Of a stretch of 64,000 bases of DNA, positions 52,798 to 60,234 are shown one piece after another (position 1 is the stretch's first letter; the number at the start of each line of letters is the position of its first letter). The notes below the pieces were generated by a model, which was given only the letters and a program-made list of their open reading frames with translations, ran no database searches and had not been told where the DNA came from. The translations under genes were made by a program, and so were the position numbers. Source of the stretch: Quisquiliibacterium transsilvanicum (lineage in GTDB: Bacteria; Pseudomonadota; Gammaproteobacteria; Burkholderiales; Burkholderiaceae_E); the NCBI RefSeq assembly GCF_014202215.1, contig NZ_JACHGB010000001.1:406847-470846 (forward strand), in the 5' to 3' direction.

Positions 52798-54474
52798 ATG
52801 CTGAGGATCACAGAACTGCGCCTGCCGCTGGACCACCCGCAGGACGCGCTGCGCCCGGCGATCCTCGCGCGCCTGGGCATCGCCGATGCCGCGCTCCGCG
52901 GTTACACCGTGTTCCGGCGCAGCTACGACGCGCGCCGCAAGAGCGCGATCGTGCTGATCTATACGATCGATTGCGAAATGGCCGAGGAGGCCGAGGAGGC
53001 CGAACTGCTGGCCCGCTTCGCCGACGACCGCCATGTGCGGCCGGCGCCCGACACCCGCTATCGGCCGGTCGCGCAGGCGCCCGCCGATTTCGCCGCATCC
53101 GGCCGGCCTCGTCCGGTGGTGATCGGCTTCGGCCCCTGCGGCATCTTCGCCGCGCTCGTGCTCGCGCAGATGGGCCTGCGGCCGATCGTGCTGGAGCGCG
53201 GCAAGGCGGTGCGCGAGCGCACGAAGGACACCTGGGTGCTGTGGCGCCGCGGCGTGCTCGAGCCCGAGTCCAACGTCCAGTTCGGCGAGGGCGGCGCGGG
53301 AACCTTCTCGGACGGCAAGCTGTGGAGCCAGATCAGCGACCCGCGGCACCTCACCCGCAAGGTGCTCGACGAGTTCGTGAAGGCCGGCGCGCCCGAGGAG
53401 ATCCTCTACGTCGCCAAGCCGCACATCGGCACCTTCAGGCTGGTGACGATGGTCGAGAAGATGCGTGCCGACATCGTGGCGCTGGGCGGCGAGGTCCGTT
53501 TCGGACAGCGGGTCGCCGACCTCCGGATCGAGGACGGCCAGGTGCGCGGGCTGACCCTGGCCGATGGCGAGCAGCTTCGCACCGAGCACGTGGTGCTCGC
53601 CGTTGGCCACAGCGCGCGCGACACCTTCGCCATGCTGCACGAGCGCGGCGTGCGGATGGACGCCAAGCCCTTCTCGGTGGGCTTCCGGATCGAGCATCCG
53701 CAGAGCCTGATCGACCGGGCCCGCTTCGGCCCGAACGCCGGCAATCCGATCCTCGGCGCGGCCGACTACAAGCTGGTTCATCACGCCGGCAACGGCCGCT
53801 CCGTCTACAGCTTCTGCATGTGCCCAGGCGGCACCGTGGTGGCGGCCACCTCCGAGCCAGGCCGCGTGGTCACCAACGGCATGAGCCAGTATTCGCGCAA
53901 CGAGCGCAACGCCAATGCGGGCATCGTGGTGGGCATCTCGCCGGAGGACTACCGGCAGGACCGTAGCGGCGGCGGCCCGGTGTCGCCGCTCGACGGCATC
54001 GCTTTCCAGCGCGTCTGGGAATCGCGCGCCTACGAGCTGGGCGGCGGCGGCTACCTCGCGCCCGGCCAGCTGGTGGGCGACTTCGTCGCCGGCCGGCATG
54101 GCGACGCGCTGGCGCGCGACTTCGGCAGCGTGCTGCCTTCGTACAAGCCCGGCGTCACGCTGACCGACCTGGCCGAGCCGGGCAACGGCAGCCTGCCGGA
54201 CTACGCACTAGCGGCCATCCGCGAGGCGCTGCCCGCCTTCGAGCGGCAAATCAAGGGCTTTTCGATGGCCGACGCGGTGCTCACCGGCGTGGAGACCCGC
54301 ACCTCTTCGCCGCTGCGCATCCCGCGCGGCCGCGACTTCCAGAGCCTGAACGTCGCCGGCCTGTACCCGGCAGGCGAAGGCGCCGGATACGCGGGTGGAA
54401 TCATGTCGGCCGGCGTCGATGGCATCGAGGTTGCCGAGGCAGTGGGGCTGAGCCTCCTGAAGCCGGGCGGCTGA
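52798..54474 (+). CDS. FAD-dependent dehydrogenase, COG2509 type
   Basis: A 558-aa protein. A small N-terminal ferredoxin-like domain (about 1-95) is followed by the FAD-binding VVIGFGPCGIFAALVLAQMG and VLERGKAVRERTKDT, then a long flavoprotein domain with SGGGPVSPLDG-like turns and EGAGYAGGIMSAG near the C-terminus. This is the uncharacterised COG2509 family (YtfP/HI0933-related) common in bacteria. Redox activity is likely, substrate unknown. The ATG at 52798 is the first in frame. It converges on the radical SAM gene. Confidence 0.92.
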   Translation: MLRITELRLPLDHPQDALRPAILARLGIADAALRGYTVFRRSYDARRKSAIVLIYTIDCEMAEEAEEAELLARFADDRHVRPAPDTRYRPVAQAPADFAASGRPRPVVIGFGPCGIFAALVLAQMGLRPIVLERGKAVRERTKDTWVLWRRGVLEPESNVQFGEGGAGTFSDGKLWSQISDPRHLTRKVLDEFVKAGAPEEILYVAKPHIGTFRLVTMVEKMRADIVALGGEVRFGQRVADLRIEDGQVRGLTLADGEQLRTEHVVLAVGHSARDTFAMLHERGVRMDAKPFSVGFRIEHPQSLIDRARFGPNAGNPILGAADYKLVHHAGNGRSVYSFCMCPGGTVVAATSEPGRVVTNGMSQYSRNERNANAGIVVGISPEDYRQDRSGGGPVSPLDGIAFQRVWESRAYELGGGGYLAPGQLVGDFVAGRHGDALARDFGSVLPSYKPGVTLTDLAEPGNGSLPDYALAAIREALPAFERQIKGFSMADAVLTGVETRTSSPLRIPRGRDFQSLNVAGLYPAGEGAGYAGGIMSAGVDGIEVAEAVGLSLLKPGG

Positions 54475-54539
54475 GCCCGCTGGGCGCATCCCCGCCGAGG
54501 CGCCCGCGGCGTCGTGCCCTTACGTGCGCAGGTCCTCGC

Positions 54540-55640
54540 TCAGGCGCCGCGCGCCGCGATGCGCACCGGCATGCGCCGAGGCCCGAACCCGCCCGCCCCT
54601 GTGCCGAAACGACCGGCGAGCGCCGTGCCGCAGTGCACGCAGGCGCCCTGCTCGTCCAGGTCGTAGCGCAGTACCTTGTGCCAATCGCGCTCGATCAGCG
54701 CCGCGTGGCAAGCGGCGCAGAAGGTGGTGCCTCCTTCGCGGTCATGCACGTTTCCGGTGTAGACGTGCAGCAGCCCGTTCTCCTGCGCGATGCGGCGCGC
54801 CCGTGTCAGCGTCGTCGACGGCGTGGGCGGCACTCCGGTCATCTTGTAGTCCGGATGGAAGGCGGTGAAATGCAGCGGCACGTCGGTGCCGAGGTGGTCG
54901 GCGATCCAGCGCGTCATTGCGTCCAGTTCCGCGCTGTCGTCGTTCTGTCCGGGAATCAGCAGCGTCGTGAGCTCCAGCCAGCAGGTGGTCTCGTGCTTCA
55001 CATGCTGCAGGGTGTCGAGCACCGGCGCGAGGTGCGCGCCGGTCTGCCGGAAATAGAAGTCCTCGGTGAACGCCTTCAGGTCGATGTTGGCGGCGTCCAT
55101 CTTCGCGAAGAACGCGCGGCGCGGCTCGGCATGAATGTAGCCGGCCGTCACCGCCACCGTCATCACCCCGGCCTCGCGGCAGGCATCGGCGGTGTCCATC
55201 GCGTACTCGGCGAAGATCACCGGGTCGTTGTAGGTGAAGGCCACGCTGCGGCTGCCGGTCTCGCGCGCCGCCTCGGCGATGCGCGCCGGGCTCGCCCGGT
55301 CCATCAGCCGGTCCATCTCGCGGCTCTTGGAGATGTCCCAGTTCTGGCAGAACTTGCAGGCCAGGTTGCAGCCGGCGGTGCCGAAGGACAGCACCGCCGA
55401 GCCCGGGTGGAAGTGGTTCAGCGGCTTCTTCTCGATCGGATCGACGCAGAAGCCGGAGCTGCGGCCGTAGGTGGTCAGCACAATTGCGTCGCCCTGCCTG
55501 GCGCGCACGAAGCACAGTCCGCGCTGACCGTCGTGCAGCCGGCAGTCGCGCGGGCAGAGGTCGCACTGCAGGCGCCCGTCCTCCAGCGCGTGCCACCACT
55601 GCGCGGGGTGCGTGTCGAAGGCTTCGTCGCGCGCAGTCAT
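54540..55640 (-). CDS. amrS: AmmeMemoRadiSam-system radical SAM enzyme
   Basis: A 366-aa radical SAM protein. The cluster motif CNLACKFC is at residues 91-98 (Cys 91, 95, 98). An N-terminal cysteine set (Cys 26, 29, 33 and 43 in CDLCPRDC and GLC) and a C-terminal zinc-finger-like CAACH and CVHC likely bind further metal. It is the third component of the AmmeMemoRadiSam system, whose substrate is unknown. ATG 55640 is in an ATGA overlap with the upstream gene, placing the enzyme directly after the MEMO-AMMECR1 fusion. Confidence 0.94.
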   Translation of the reverse strand: MTARDEAFDTHPAQWWHALEDGRLQCDLCPRDCRLHDGQRGLCFVRARQGDAIVLTTYGRSSGFCVDPIEKKPLNHFHPGSAVLSFGTAGCNLACKFCQNWDISKSREMDRLMDRASPARIAEAARETGSRSVAFTYNDPVIFAEYAMDTADACREAGVMTVAVTAGYIHAEPRRAFFAKMDAANIDLKAFTEDFYFRQTGAHLAPVLDTLQHVKHETTCWLELTTLLIPGQNDDSAELDAMTRWIADHLGTDVPLHFTAFHPDYKMTGVPPTPSTTLTRARRIAQENGLLHVYTGNVHDREGGTTFCAACHAALIERDWHKVLRYDLDEQGACVHCGTALAGRFGTGAGGFGPRRMPVRIAARGA

Positions 55641-57193
55641 GCCGGCACCTCCGGCGCAGCGAACTTGCGCACCTCGTAGCGCTGGATCCTCACCTCTTCG
55701 TGCCAGAAGTCGCCGGGCACGCCTGCCTTGCGCCTGAGCGCGGCCAGGAACTCGCCCGGGTCCGGCAGCTGCTCCCACACCTGGGGCAGGAAGGTGGACC
55801 GGTGTCCCCGCCATTCGAAAATCACGCCGTCCCGGCACCGACGCAGCATCCGCATGGCCTCGGGTTCCGAACTCGCCCGCAGAGGCTCGAGCGGCCCGAG
55901 CAGCGAGACCTCGACCTCGATCTCCGGCCACTCGTGTACTTGCAGCGGCGGGAAGCGCGGGTCCTCGAAGGCCGCCCGGTGCGCGTTGCGGCGCACGTCC
56001 TGGTCCAGCGTATGGCCGGCGGCCTCCAGGCGCCCGATGCAGCCCCGCAGCTCGCCTCTGCGCAGCAGCGTGACGAAGGTGGCGCCCGGGCGCGCGAGCG
56101 CGGGGTGCGCTGGCTCGTCGATCGCGGGCATGCCGAGCAGTGACGCGATCGAATTGCGGGCGCGCGACAGCAGCGCCGCACCGAGCCGGTCATCGGCCGT
56201 CTCTCCCGGGATCTGGAACGAGCGCTGCGCGCCCACTGCGAGATCCGCCCTGGCGTCCTTCCGGACGTCCTCCCGTGCGTGCACGACCGTGACTTCGTCC
56301 GTCTCGCGGGTCGAGGCTGCGGACGAATTCGGCGCGGCATCGAACGCGATCGCGCAGTAGCCGACGACCCGGGAACGGTCGCCCGCCGTGTCGCCCGAGT
56401 TGCGCAGGTCGAGCAGCCGCGGCTGCAGCCCGTGCGCCTTCGCGACCCGCAGCGCGCCGTTCAGCGGCGTGGCGCCGCAGGCACCGTCGTGATCGATCGT
56501 CCGGTCGAAGGCCAGGATCCTTGCAACGGTGGCGGAATCCTGCGCGCGCGCATCGGCATAAGGCAGGTAGTGCGACAGGTCGGTGCTGATGATCACCAGG
56601 GTCTCGTCGCCACCCCAGAGGCGCTCGAGCACCTCGGCGACCTCGGCGGGCGAGGCCTGCCCAACCGCCAGCGGAACGAGCGCGAAGCGCCCCAGCACCG
56701 CCTGCAGGAAGGGCAGCTGCACCTCCAGCGAATGCTCCTGCGCGTGCGCGAGGTCGTTCGCGCGCACCTGCGGCAGGTCCGCGAGCGAATCGATGGCAGC
56801 GCGGTCCAGGGGAACAGCGCCCAGCGGTGTGTCGAAGGCTGCGACGGTGGGCGCCGCCAGCCCCCGCACCGCCACCCGATGGGTCGGGCCCAGCAGCACG
56901 ACCCGCTCGATCCGCCCGCGCAGGGCGCCGAGCAGCGCGTAGCCGCGTGCGGCCACCGGCCCCGAGTACATGTAGCCGGCATGCGGCACCACCAGCATCT
57001 TCGGACGAGCCTCGCCTGCGCCTGCGCCTGCGCCTGCGCCTGCGCCTGCGTGCGCCGCCGACGCGCCTGCGCTCGCGGCCTTGGCGCGTGCGCCTGCGGC
57101 CGACAGATAGCCCTCGAGCTCGCAGCGCAAGGCCTCCGGGTCGCCCGGGTAGAACATGCCCGCCACTGCGGCGGGGCGGTGATTCGATGGCAT
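55637..57193 (-). CDS. Fused MEMO1-like and AMMECR1-domain protein (AmmeMemoRadiSam A/B)
   Basis: A 518-aa fusion. The N-terminal MEMO domain (about 1-290) has VVPHAGYMYSGPVAARGYAL, HSLEVQLPFLQ and STDLSHYLP, the metal-ligand positions of MEMO/LigB-like proteins. An Ala-Gly repeat (six GCCTGC hexamers) interrupts its early part. The C-terminal AMMECR1 domain (about 340-518) includes FVTLLRRGELRGCIGRLE. These proteins usually occur as separate genes beside the radical SAM enzyme; fusion strengthens the functional link. ATG 57193 has GGAGGG upstream. An IS element lies 73 nt upstream. Confidence 0.93.
   Translation of the reverse strand: MPSNHRPAAVAGMFYPGDPEALRCELEGYLSAAGARAKAASAGASAAHAGAGAGAGAGAGEARPKMLVVPHAGYMYSGPVAARGYALLGALRGRIERVVLLGPTHRVAVRGLAAPTVAAFDTPLGAVPLDRAAIDSLADLPQVRANDLAHAQEHSLEVQLPFLQAVLGRFALVPLAVGQASPAEVAEVLERLWGGDETLVIISTDLSHYLPYADARAQDSATVARILAFDRTIDHDGACGATPLNGALRVAKAHGLQPRLLDLRNSGDTAGDRSRVVGYCAIAFDAAPNSSAASTRETDEVTVVHAREDVRKDARADLAVGAQRSFQIPGETADDRLGAALLSRARNSIASLLGMPAIDEPAHPALARPGATFVTLLRRGELRGCIGRLEAAGHTLDQDVRRNAHRAAFEDPRFPPLQVHEWPEIEVEVSLLGPLEPLRASSEPEAMRMLRRCRDGVIFEWRGHRSTFLPQVWEQLPDPGEFLAALRRKAGVPGDFWHEEVRIQRYEVRKFAAPEVPA
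57014..57049. repeat. (GCCTGC)x6 microsatellite inside the MEMO gene
   Basis: Six perfect tandem hexamers encode an Ala-Gly run in the fused MEMO-AMMECR1 protein. Like the GGGGGC array in the antitoxin gene, its length can vary without changing the frame. Confidence 0.95.
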
Positions 57194-57260
57194 GCGGCGC
57201 CCTCCCTGTAACTGATATGGGGGAGTTGGCGGAGGAAGCAAGCCTGGCAAAGGGCGGTCG

Positions 57261-57266
57261 GCTAGC
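57261..57266. repeat. Left target-site duplication GCTAGC of the IS element
   Basis: The 6-bp palindrome GCTAGC is found here and again at 58323-58328, directly flanking the element. It fits NCTAGN, the target consensus and 6-bp duplication I recall for Bordetella IS481. Confidence 0.9.
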
Positions 57267-58322
57267 TGTGAAGCTTCAATAGGTTGTTTCGGCAGTGAGG
57301 GTGGTCCATTCGGACCGGACTTGAGAAACTGGAAATCGCCAAACCCCCAGTTGCCTCAAGGAGCCCCAGCCGAATGAACCACCACAAGAATGCCCGACTG
57401 ACCTTTGTTCGTCGATTGGAGATGGTGCGCAACATGACCGAGAACGGGCTCGCGCCAGTCGATGCGGCCGCATCGGCTGGCGTGAGCGCGCCGACTGCAC
57501 GCAAGTGGCTGGGACGCTACCTGGCTGGCGGGGAAGCTGCGCTGGCCGATGCCAGCTCGCGCCCCGCGTGCAGCCCAAGACGCATCAGCGAATCGAAGGC
57601 GCTGGCCATTGTCGAGCTGCGCCGTCGCCGCCTAACCCAGGCGCGCATCGCCGCCAGCCTGGGCGTGTCCGAGGCCACGGTCAGCCGCGTGCTGCGCCGC
57701 GCAGGCCTGTCCCAACTGTCGCAGCTGCAACCGGCCGAGCCCGTGCAGCGCTACGAGCACGCCGCACCCGGGGATCTGCTGCACATCGACACCAAGAAGC
57801 TCGGACGCATCGAGCGCATGAGCCATCGCATCACGGGCAACCGTCGAGACTCCGTGGACGGCGCCGGCTGGGAATTCCTGTTCGTGGCCATCGACGACCA
57901 CGCGCGCATCGGCTTCACTCAGATGCGGCCCGACGAGCGCCAAGGCAACGCCGTGGCCTTCCTGCGCGATGCGGTGGCCTACTACGCCAGCTTGGGCGTG
58001 GCCATCAAGCGCCTGCTGACCGACAACGGTAGCGCTTTCCGCTCCAAGGCGTTCCGCCGGGCCTGTGTCGAGTTGGGCATCGGGCACCGCTTCACCCGCG
58101 CCTATCGGCCCCAGACCAACGGCAAGGCCGAGCGCTTCATCCAGAGCGCGTTGCGCGAGTGGGCCTACGGCATCGCCTACAACCACTCCAATGAGCGAAT
58201 CGCCATGCTGGCCAAGTGGCAGCACCACTACAACTGGCACCGCCCCCATGCCGGCATCGGCGGTAGACCACCCATGTCCAGACTCAACTCCGCGTCAGGA
58301 AAGAACGTCTTGACGCTTCACA
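57267..58322 (+). mobile_element. IS481-family insertion sequence, apparently intact
   Basis: A 1056-bp element bounded by imperfect inverted repeats: the left end begins TGTGAAGCTTCAA (57267-57279) and the right end reads TTGACGCTTCACA (58310-58322). It is flanked by the 6-bp duplication GCTAGC and holds one full-length transposase gene. Size, ends and target match IS481 as I recall it. It lies between the MEMO gene and the cupin gene and touches the cupin stop codon. The undamaged duplication and uninterrupted transposase suggest a recent insertion. Confidence 0.95.
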
Positions 58323-58327
58323 GCTAG
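57374..58327 (+). CDS. IS481-family transposase
   Basis: A 317-aa DDE transposase, complete. An N-terminal helix-turn-helix region (about 20-110: AAASAGVSAPTARKWLGRYL, then ARIAASLGVSEATVSRVL) precedes the integrase core, with catalytic Asp 139 (LLHIDTKKL), Asp 217 (LLTDNGSAF) and Glu 253 (NGKAERF). It closely resembles IS481 transposase, including the ending LLTVHS/VLTLHS. The last codon AGC straddles the element's right end, and the TAG stop (58325-58327) lies in the target duplication, so the element relies on CTAG targets for its stop. Confidence 0.96.
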   Translation: MNHHKNARLTFVRRLEMVRNMTENGLAPVDAAASAGVSAPTARKWLGRYLAGGEAALADASSRPACSPRRISESKALAIVELRRRRLTQARIAASLGVSEATVSRVLRRAGLSQLSQLQPAEPVQRYEHAAPGDLLHIDTKKLGRIERMSHRITGNRRDSVDGAGWEFLFVAIDDHARIGFTQMRPDERQGNAVAFLRDAVAYYASLGVAIKRLLTDNGSAFRSKAFRRACVELGIGHRFTRAYRPQTNGKAERFIQSALREWAYGIAYNHSNERIAMLAKWQHHYNWHRPHAGIGGRPPMSRLNSASGKNVLTLHS

Positions 58328-58328
58328 C
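58323..58328. repeat. Right target-site duplication GCTAGC of the IS element
   Basis: The second copy of the 6-bp duplication (first copy 57261-57266). On the plus strand it provides the transposase TAG; on the minus strand it provides the cupin gene's TAG. Confidence 0.9.
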
Positions 58329-58785
58329 CCAGCTGCGCGGGCTTCTCGCAGGGCACGGTGCCCATCTCGCCGGGCAGCGTCACCTCGAGCAGCTCGAACT
58401 CCTCCGAGGTTGCGATCTCGTTGTGCTTCATTCCGCCCGGGATCAGCAGCGACTCCCCTGCCTGCAGCCGGACCCTGCGGCCGTCCTCGAACTCCAGGTC
58501 GACCCAGCCCTTCAGTCCGTAGACGAACTGCGCTTCGCAGACGTGGTAGTGCCAGCCGGTGGGCTGCGACATGCCGCGGCTGGCCGACATCACCTGCGCG
58601 CGCAGCCGCCCGCCGGTGGCCTGGGCGACCAGCAGGTCGCGATACCGGAAGAACTCGCGCCGGCCCGCAACCTCCGGCGCCGTCTGCGGGGTGGCGTGGG
58701 CCAGGACGCAGTCGGCGCCTGCCGGTCTGGAGGAATCCGTCGTGCGGGGTGAGTCCCCCCTGCTGCGGGTTTCGTTGCTGTCCAT
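58324..58785 (-). CDS. Cupin-domain protein
   Basis: A 153-aa protein. The C-terminal two thirds are a small cupin barrel with GWHYHVCEAQFVYGL (metal-ligand His) and GESLLIPGGMKHNEI (second motif). The N-terminal about 35 residues are polar and probably disordered. Cupins of this size bind a metal and a small ligand or act as dioxygenase/isomerase modules; no substrate is evident. ATG 58785 follows AGGAGG. The stop codon TAG (58324-58326) lies in the IS target duplication, so the insertion kept the gene intact. Confidence 0.85.
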   Translation of the reverse strand: MDSNETRSRGDSPRTTDSSRPAGADCVLAHATPQTAPEVAGRREFFRYRDLLVAQATGGRLRAQVMSASRGMSQPTGWHYHVCEAQFVYGLKGWVDLEFEDGRRVRLQAGESLLIPGGMKHNEIATSEEFELLEVTLPGEMGTVPCEKPAQLG

Positions 58786-58889
58786 GGGAAACCTCCTGCC
58801 GGATCGAGTCTCGCGGATGGTGCGCTCCACTCTACTCCCGCTCGCCGGGGCTTGTCCGGCGGCTGCGCCCGGCGGTACCCTGCTCCGAC

Positions 58890-59219
58890 ATGATCAAGTT
58901 CAAATGCCTCGTCAACGGGACAATCGCCGCGTCGATGCGCGAGCAGGTGGCCCTCGGCCTCGCCCGAATCTGCCGCGAGCGTTTCGGGCTGGCGCCCGGC
59001 GACCTGCAGGTGGAGTTCACCGAGGTTGAGGCGGGCATGTGGTTCACGGCCGGCAAGCCTTCGGACGCCTCGATGGTGCTGGGCAGCGTGCCCGCGGGAA
59101 CGCCGCAGCCCGTGCGCGTCGCGTTCATGGACGCGGTGGCCCGGATGTTCAGCGAAGTCACCGGCGCACGCTACGAGCACGTGATGGTGGTTGCCGCCGA
59201 CGCCCGCCCGTCCGCCTGA
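58890..59219 (+). CDS. Tautomerase-like protein (no N-terminal Pro)
   Basis: A 109-aa protein of MIF/CHMI-like size, starting MIKFKCLVNGTIAASMREQ. The segments LGLARICRERFGLAPGDLQV and GMWFTAGKPSDASMVLGSVP suggest a beta-alpha-beta fold with tautomerase-like topology. The catalytic Pro-1 of the superfamily is absent (Ile at that position), so it may be a noncatalytic partner or have other chemistry. The neighbouring cis-CaaD-like gene starts 35 nt downstream on the same strand; the two may form a hetero-oligomer (inference). Family assignment is tentative. Confidence 0.55.
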   Translation: MIKFKCLVNGTIAASMREQVALGLARICRERFGLAPGDLQVEFTEVEAGMWFTAGKPSDASMVLGSVPAGTPQPVRVAFMDAVARMFSEVTGARYEHVMVVAADARPSA

Positions 59220-59254
59220 AGCGTCGGGTTCCACCGTCTTCCAGGAGAATCGCG

Positions 59255-59644
59255 ATGCCGCTCTATCGCTGCACCTACCCCGAGGGCGCGCTGGACCCGT
59301 CACAGCGTGCGGCACTGGCGGTGGCCTTCACCGACATACACTGCGAGCTGACCGGCGCACCGCGCACCTTCGTCCACGTCCAGTTCCATCCGCGGCCGGT
59401 GCCCGCGGACGGCCCGCCCTACCAGCTGCACGCCGGGATCCGGGCCGGGCGCGACCGGACGCTGGCCGACGAACTGGTCTCGCGCTGCATCGCTGCGGTG
59501 TCCGCCACCACCGGCGCAGCCCCGTCCGCGGTCACGATGCGCACCTCCAGCACGCCCGCCTCGTGGATCCTCGAAGGCGGGCGCGTGCTCCCCGAACCCG
59601 GCGAAGAGGACGACTGGGTGGCCGGAGCAGGTGACCCGACCTGA
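59255..59644 (+). CDS. cis-3-chloroacrylic acid dehalogenase-like tautomerase
   Basis: A 129-aa tautomerase-superfamily protein. After Met removal the N-terminus is Pro-1 (PLYRCTYPEG). Aligned by eye to cis-CaaD, it keeps Pro-1, His-28 (TDIHCELTG), the Arg pair (IRAGR, matching Arg-70 and Arg-73), and a late Glu in PASWILEGGR matching Glu-114; the Tyr-103 position is Arg. These residues support hydration or dehalogenation chemistry in cis-CaaD, so related 3-halo- or enoic-acid activity is possible, with Tyr-103 lost. ATG 59255 is preceded by CAGGAG. Residue equivalences are from memory. Confidence 0.78.
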   Translation: MPLYRCTYPEGALDPSQRAALAVAFTDIHCELTGAPRTFVHVQFHPRPVPADGPPYQLHAGIRAGRDRTLADELVSRCIAAVSATTGAAPSAVTMRTSSTPASWILEGGRVLPEPGEEDDWVAGAGDPT

Positions 59645-59725
59645 GCCTTGAGCCTTGGGCCTTGGGCCGTCAGCCCTGGCGCCTCGGCCCTGAGTCGTCG
59701 GCCCTGGGCCGCGGCTCGCAGAATG
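59642..59725. repeat. Degenerate GGCCCTGG-type repeat block upstream of the YbjQ gene
   Basis: Imperfect copies of GCCTTGGGCC/GCCCTGGGCC-like units fill the region between the tautomerase stop and the YbjQ gene. It appears noncoding; no function seen. Confidence 0.5.
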
Positions 59726-59770
59726 ACCAGCCGCAGGCGAGCCTTCCTGCGGCGCAACCGGAGAGCACGA

Positions 59771-60124
59771 ATGGGCTGGTTTTCCAGATCGGGCGACGAC
59801 TTCTTCCTTGCGACGATCGTGCCGGCCGGCGAAGGCGCGCGCGTCGAGCGCTACCTGGGCCTCGTCAACGGCGAGGCGATCATCGGCGCGAACATCTTCC
59901 GCGACATGTTCTCCTCGATCCGCGACGTGGTCGGCGGTCGGGCCGGCGGCTACGAGCGCGCGCTGTCCGGCGCGCGGGACGCCGCGATCGACGACATGAA
60001 GGTGGCCGCGAAGGCGCTGGGCGCCGATGGCATCGTCGGCATCGATTTCGACTACGAGGTGCTCGGCGAGAACAACGGGATGATGATGGTCACGGTGAGC
60101 GGGACGGCAGTGAAGATGGCCTGA
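59771..60124 (+). CDS. YbjQ/UPF0145-family protein
   Basis: A 117-aa protein. VERYLGLVNGEAIIGANIFRD and a Gly-rich turn (GGRAGGYERALSGARDAA) lead into DDMKVAAKALGADGIVGIDFDYE, all typical of the YbjQ (heavy-metal-binding-like) family, whose members form pentameric rings of uncertain role. ATG 59771 begins MGWFSRSGDD; the earlier open frame is repeat-derived. A strong hairpin follows its stop by about 60 nt. Confidence 0.9.
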   Translation: MGWFSRSGDDFFLATIVPAGEGARVERYLGLVNGEAIIGANIFRDMFSSIRDVVGGRAGGYERALSGARDAAIDDMKVAAKALGADGIVGIDFDYEVLGENNGMMMVTVSGTAVKMA

Positions 60125-60182
60125 TCCGCGTTCGGGCCCGGTTCAGTCAGACCGGAGCTGCGCCTGGAGGAGGCCGAAAGAA

Positions 60183-60218
60183 GGCCGATCTCCCCGGATG
60201 GTTCCGGGGAGATCGGCC
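60183..60218. terminator. Perfect 15-bp hairpin between convergent genes
   Basis: GGCCGATCTCCCCGG (60183-60197) and its exact complement (60204-60218) form a 15-bp stem with a 6-nt loop ATGGTT, positioned between the YbjQ gene (plus) and the selenoprotein gene (minus). It is followed by few T residues on either strand but is a likely bidirectional terminator. Confidence 0.75.
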
Positions 60219-60234
60219 CGTGCAGCATGGGTCT

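Noticed and set aside
57262-57578. Short minus-strand ORFs inside the IS left half
   Set aside because: Antisense to the intact transposase; no RBS or motif.
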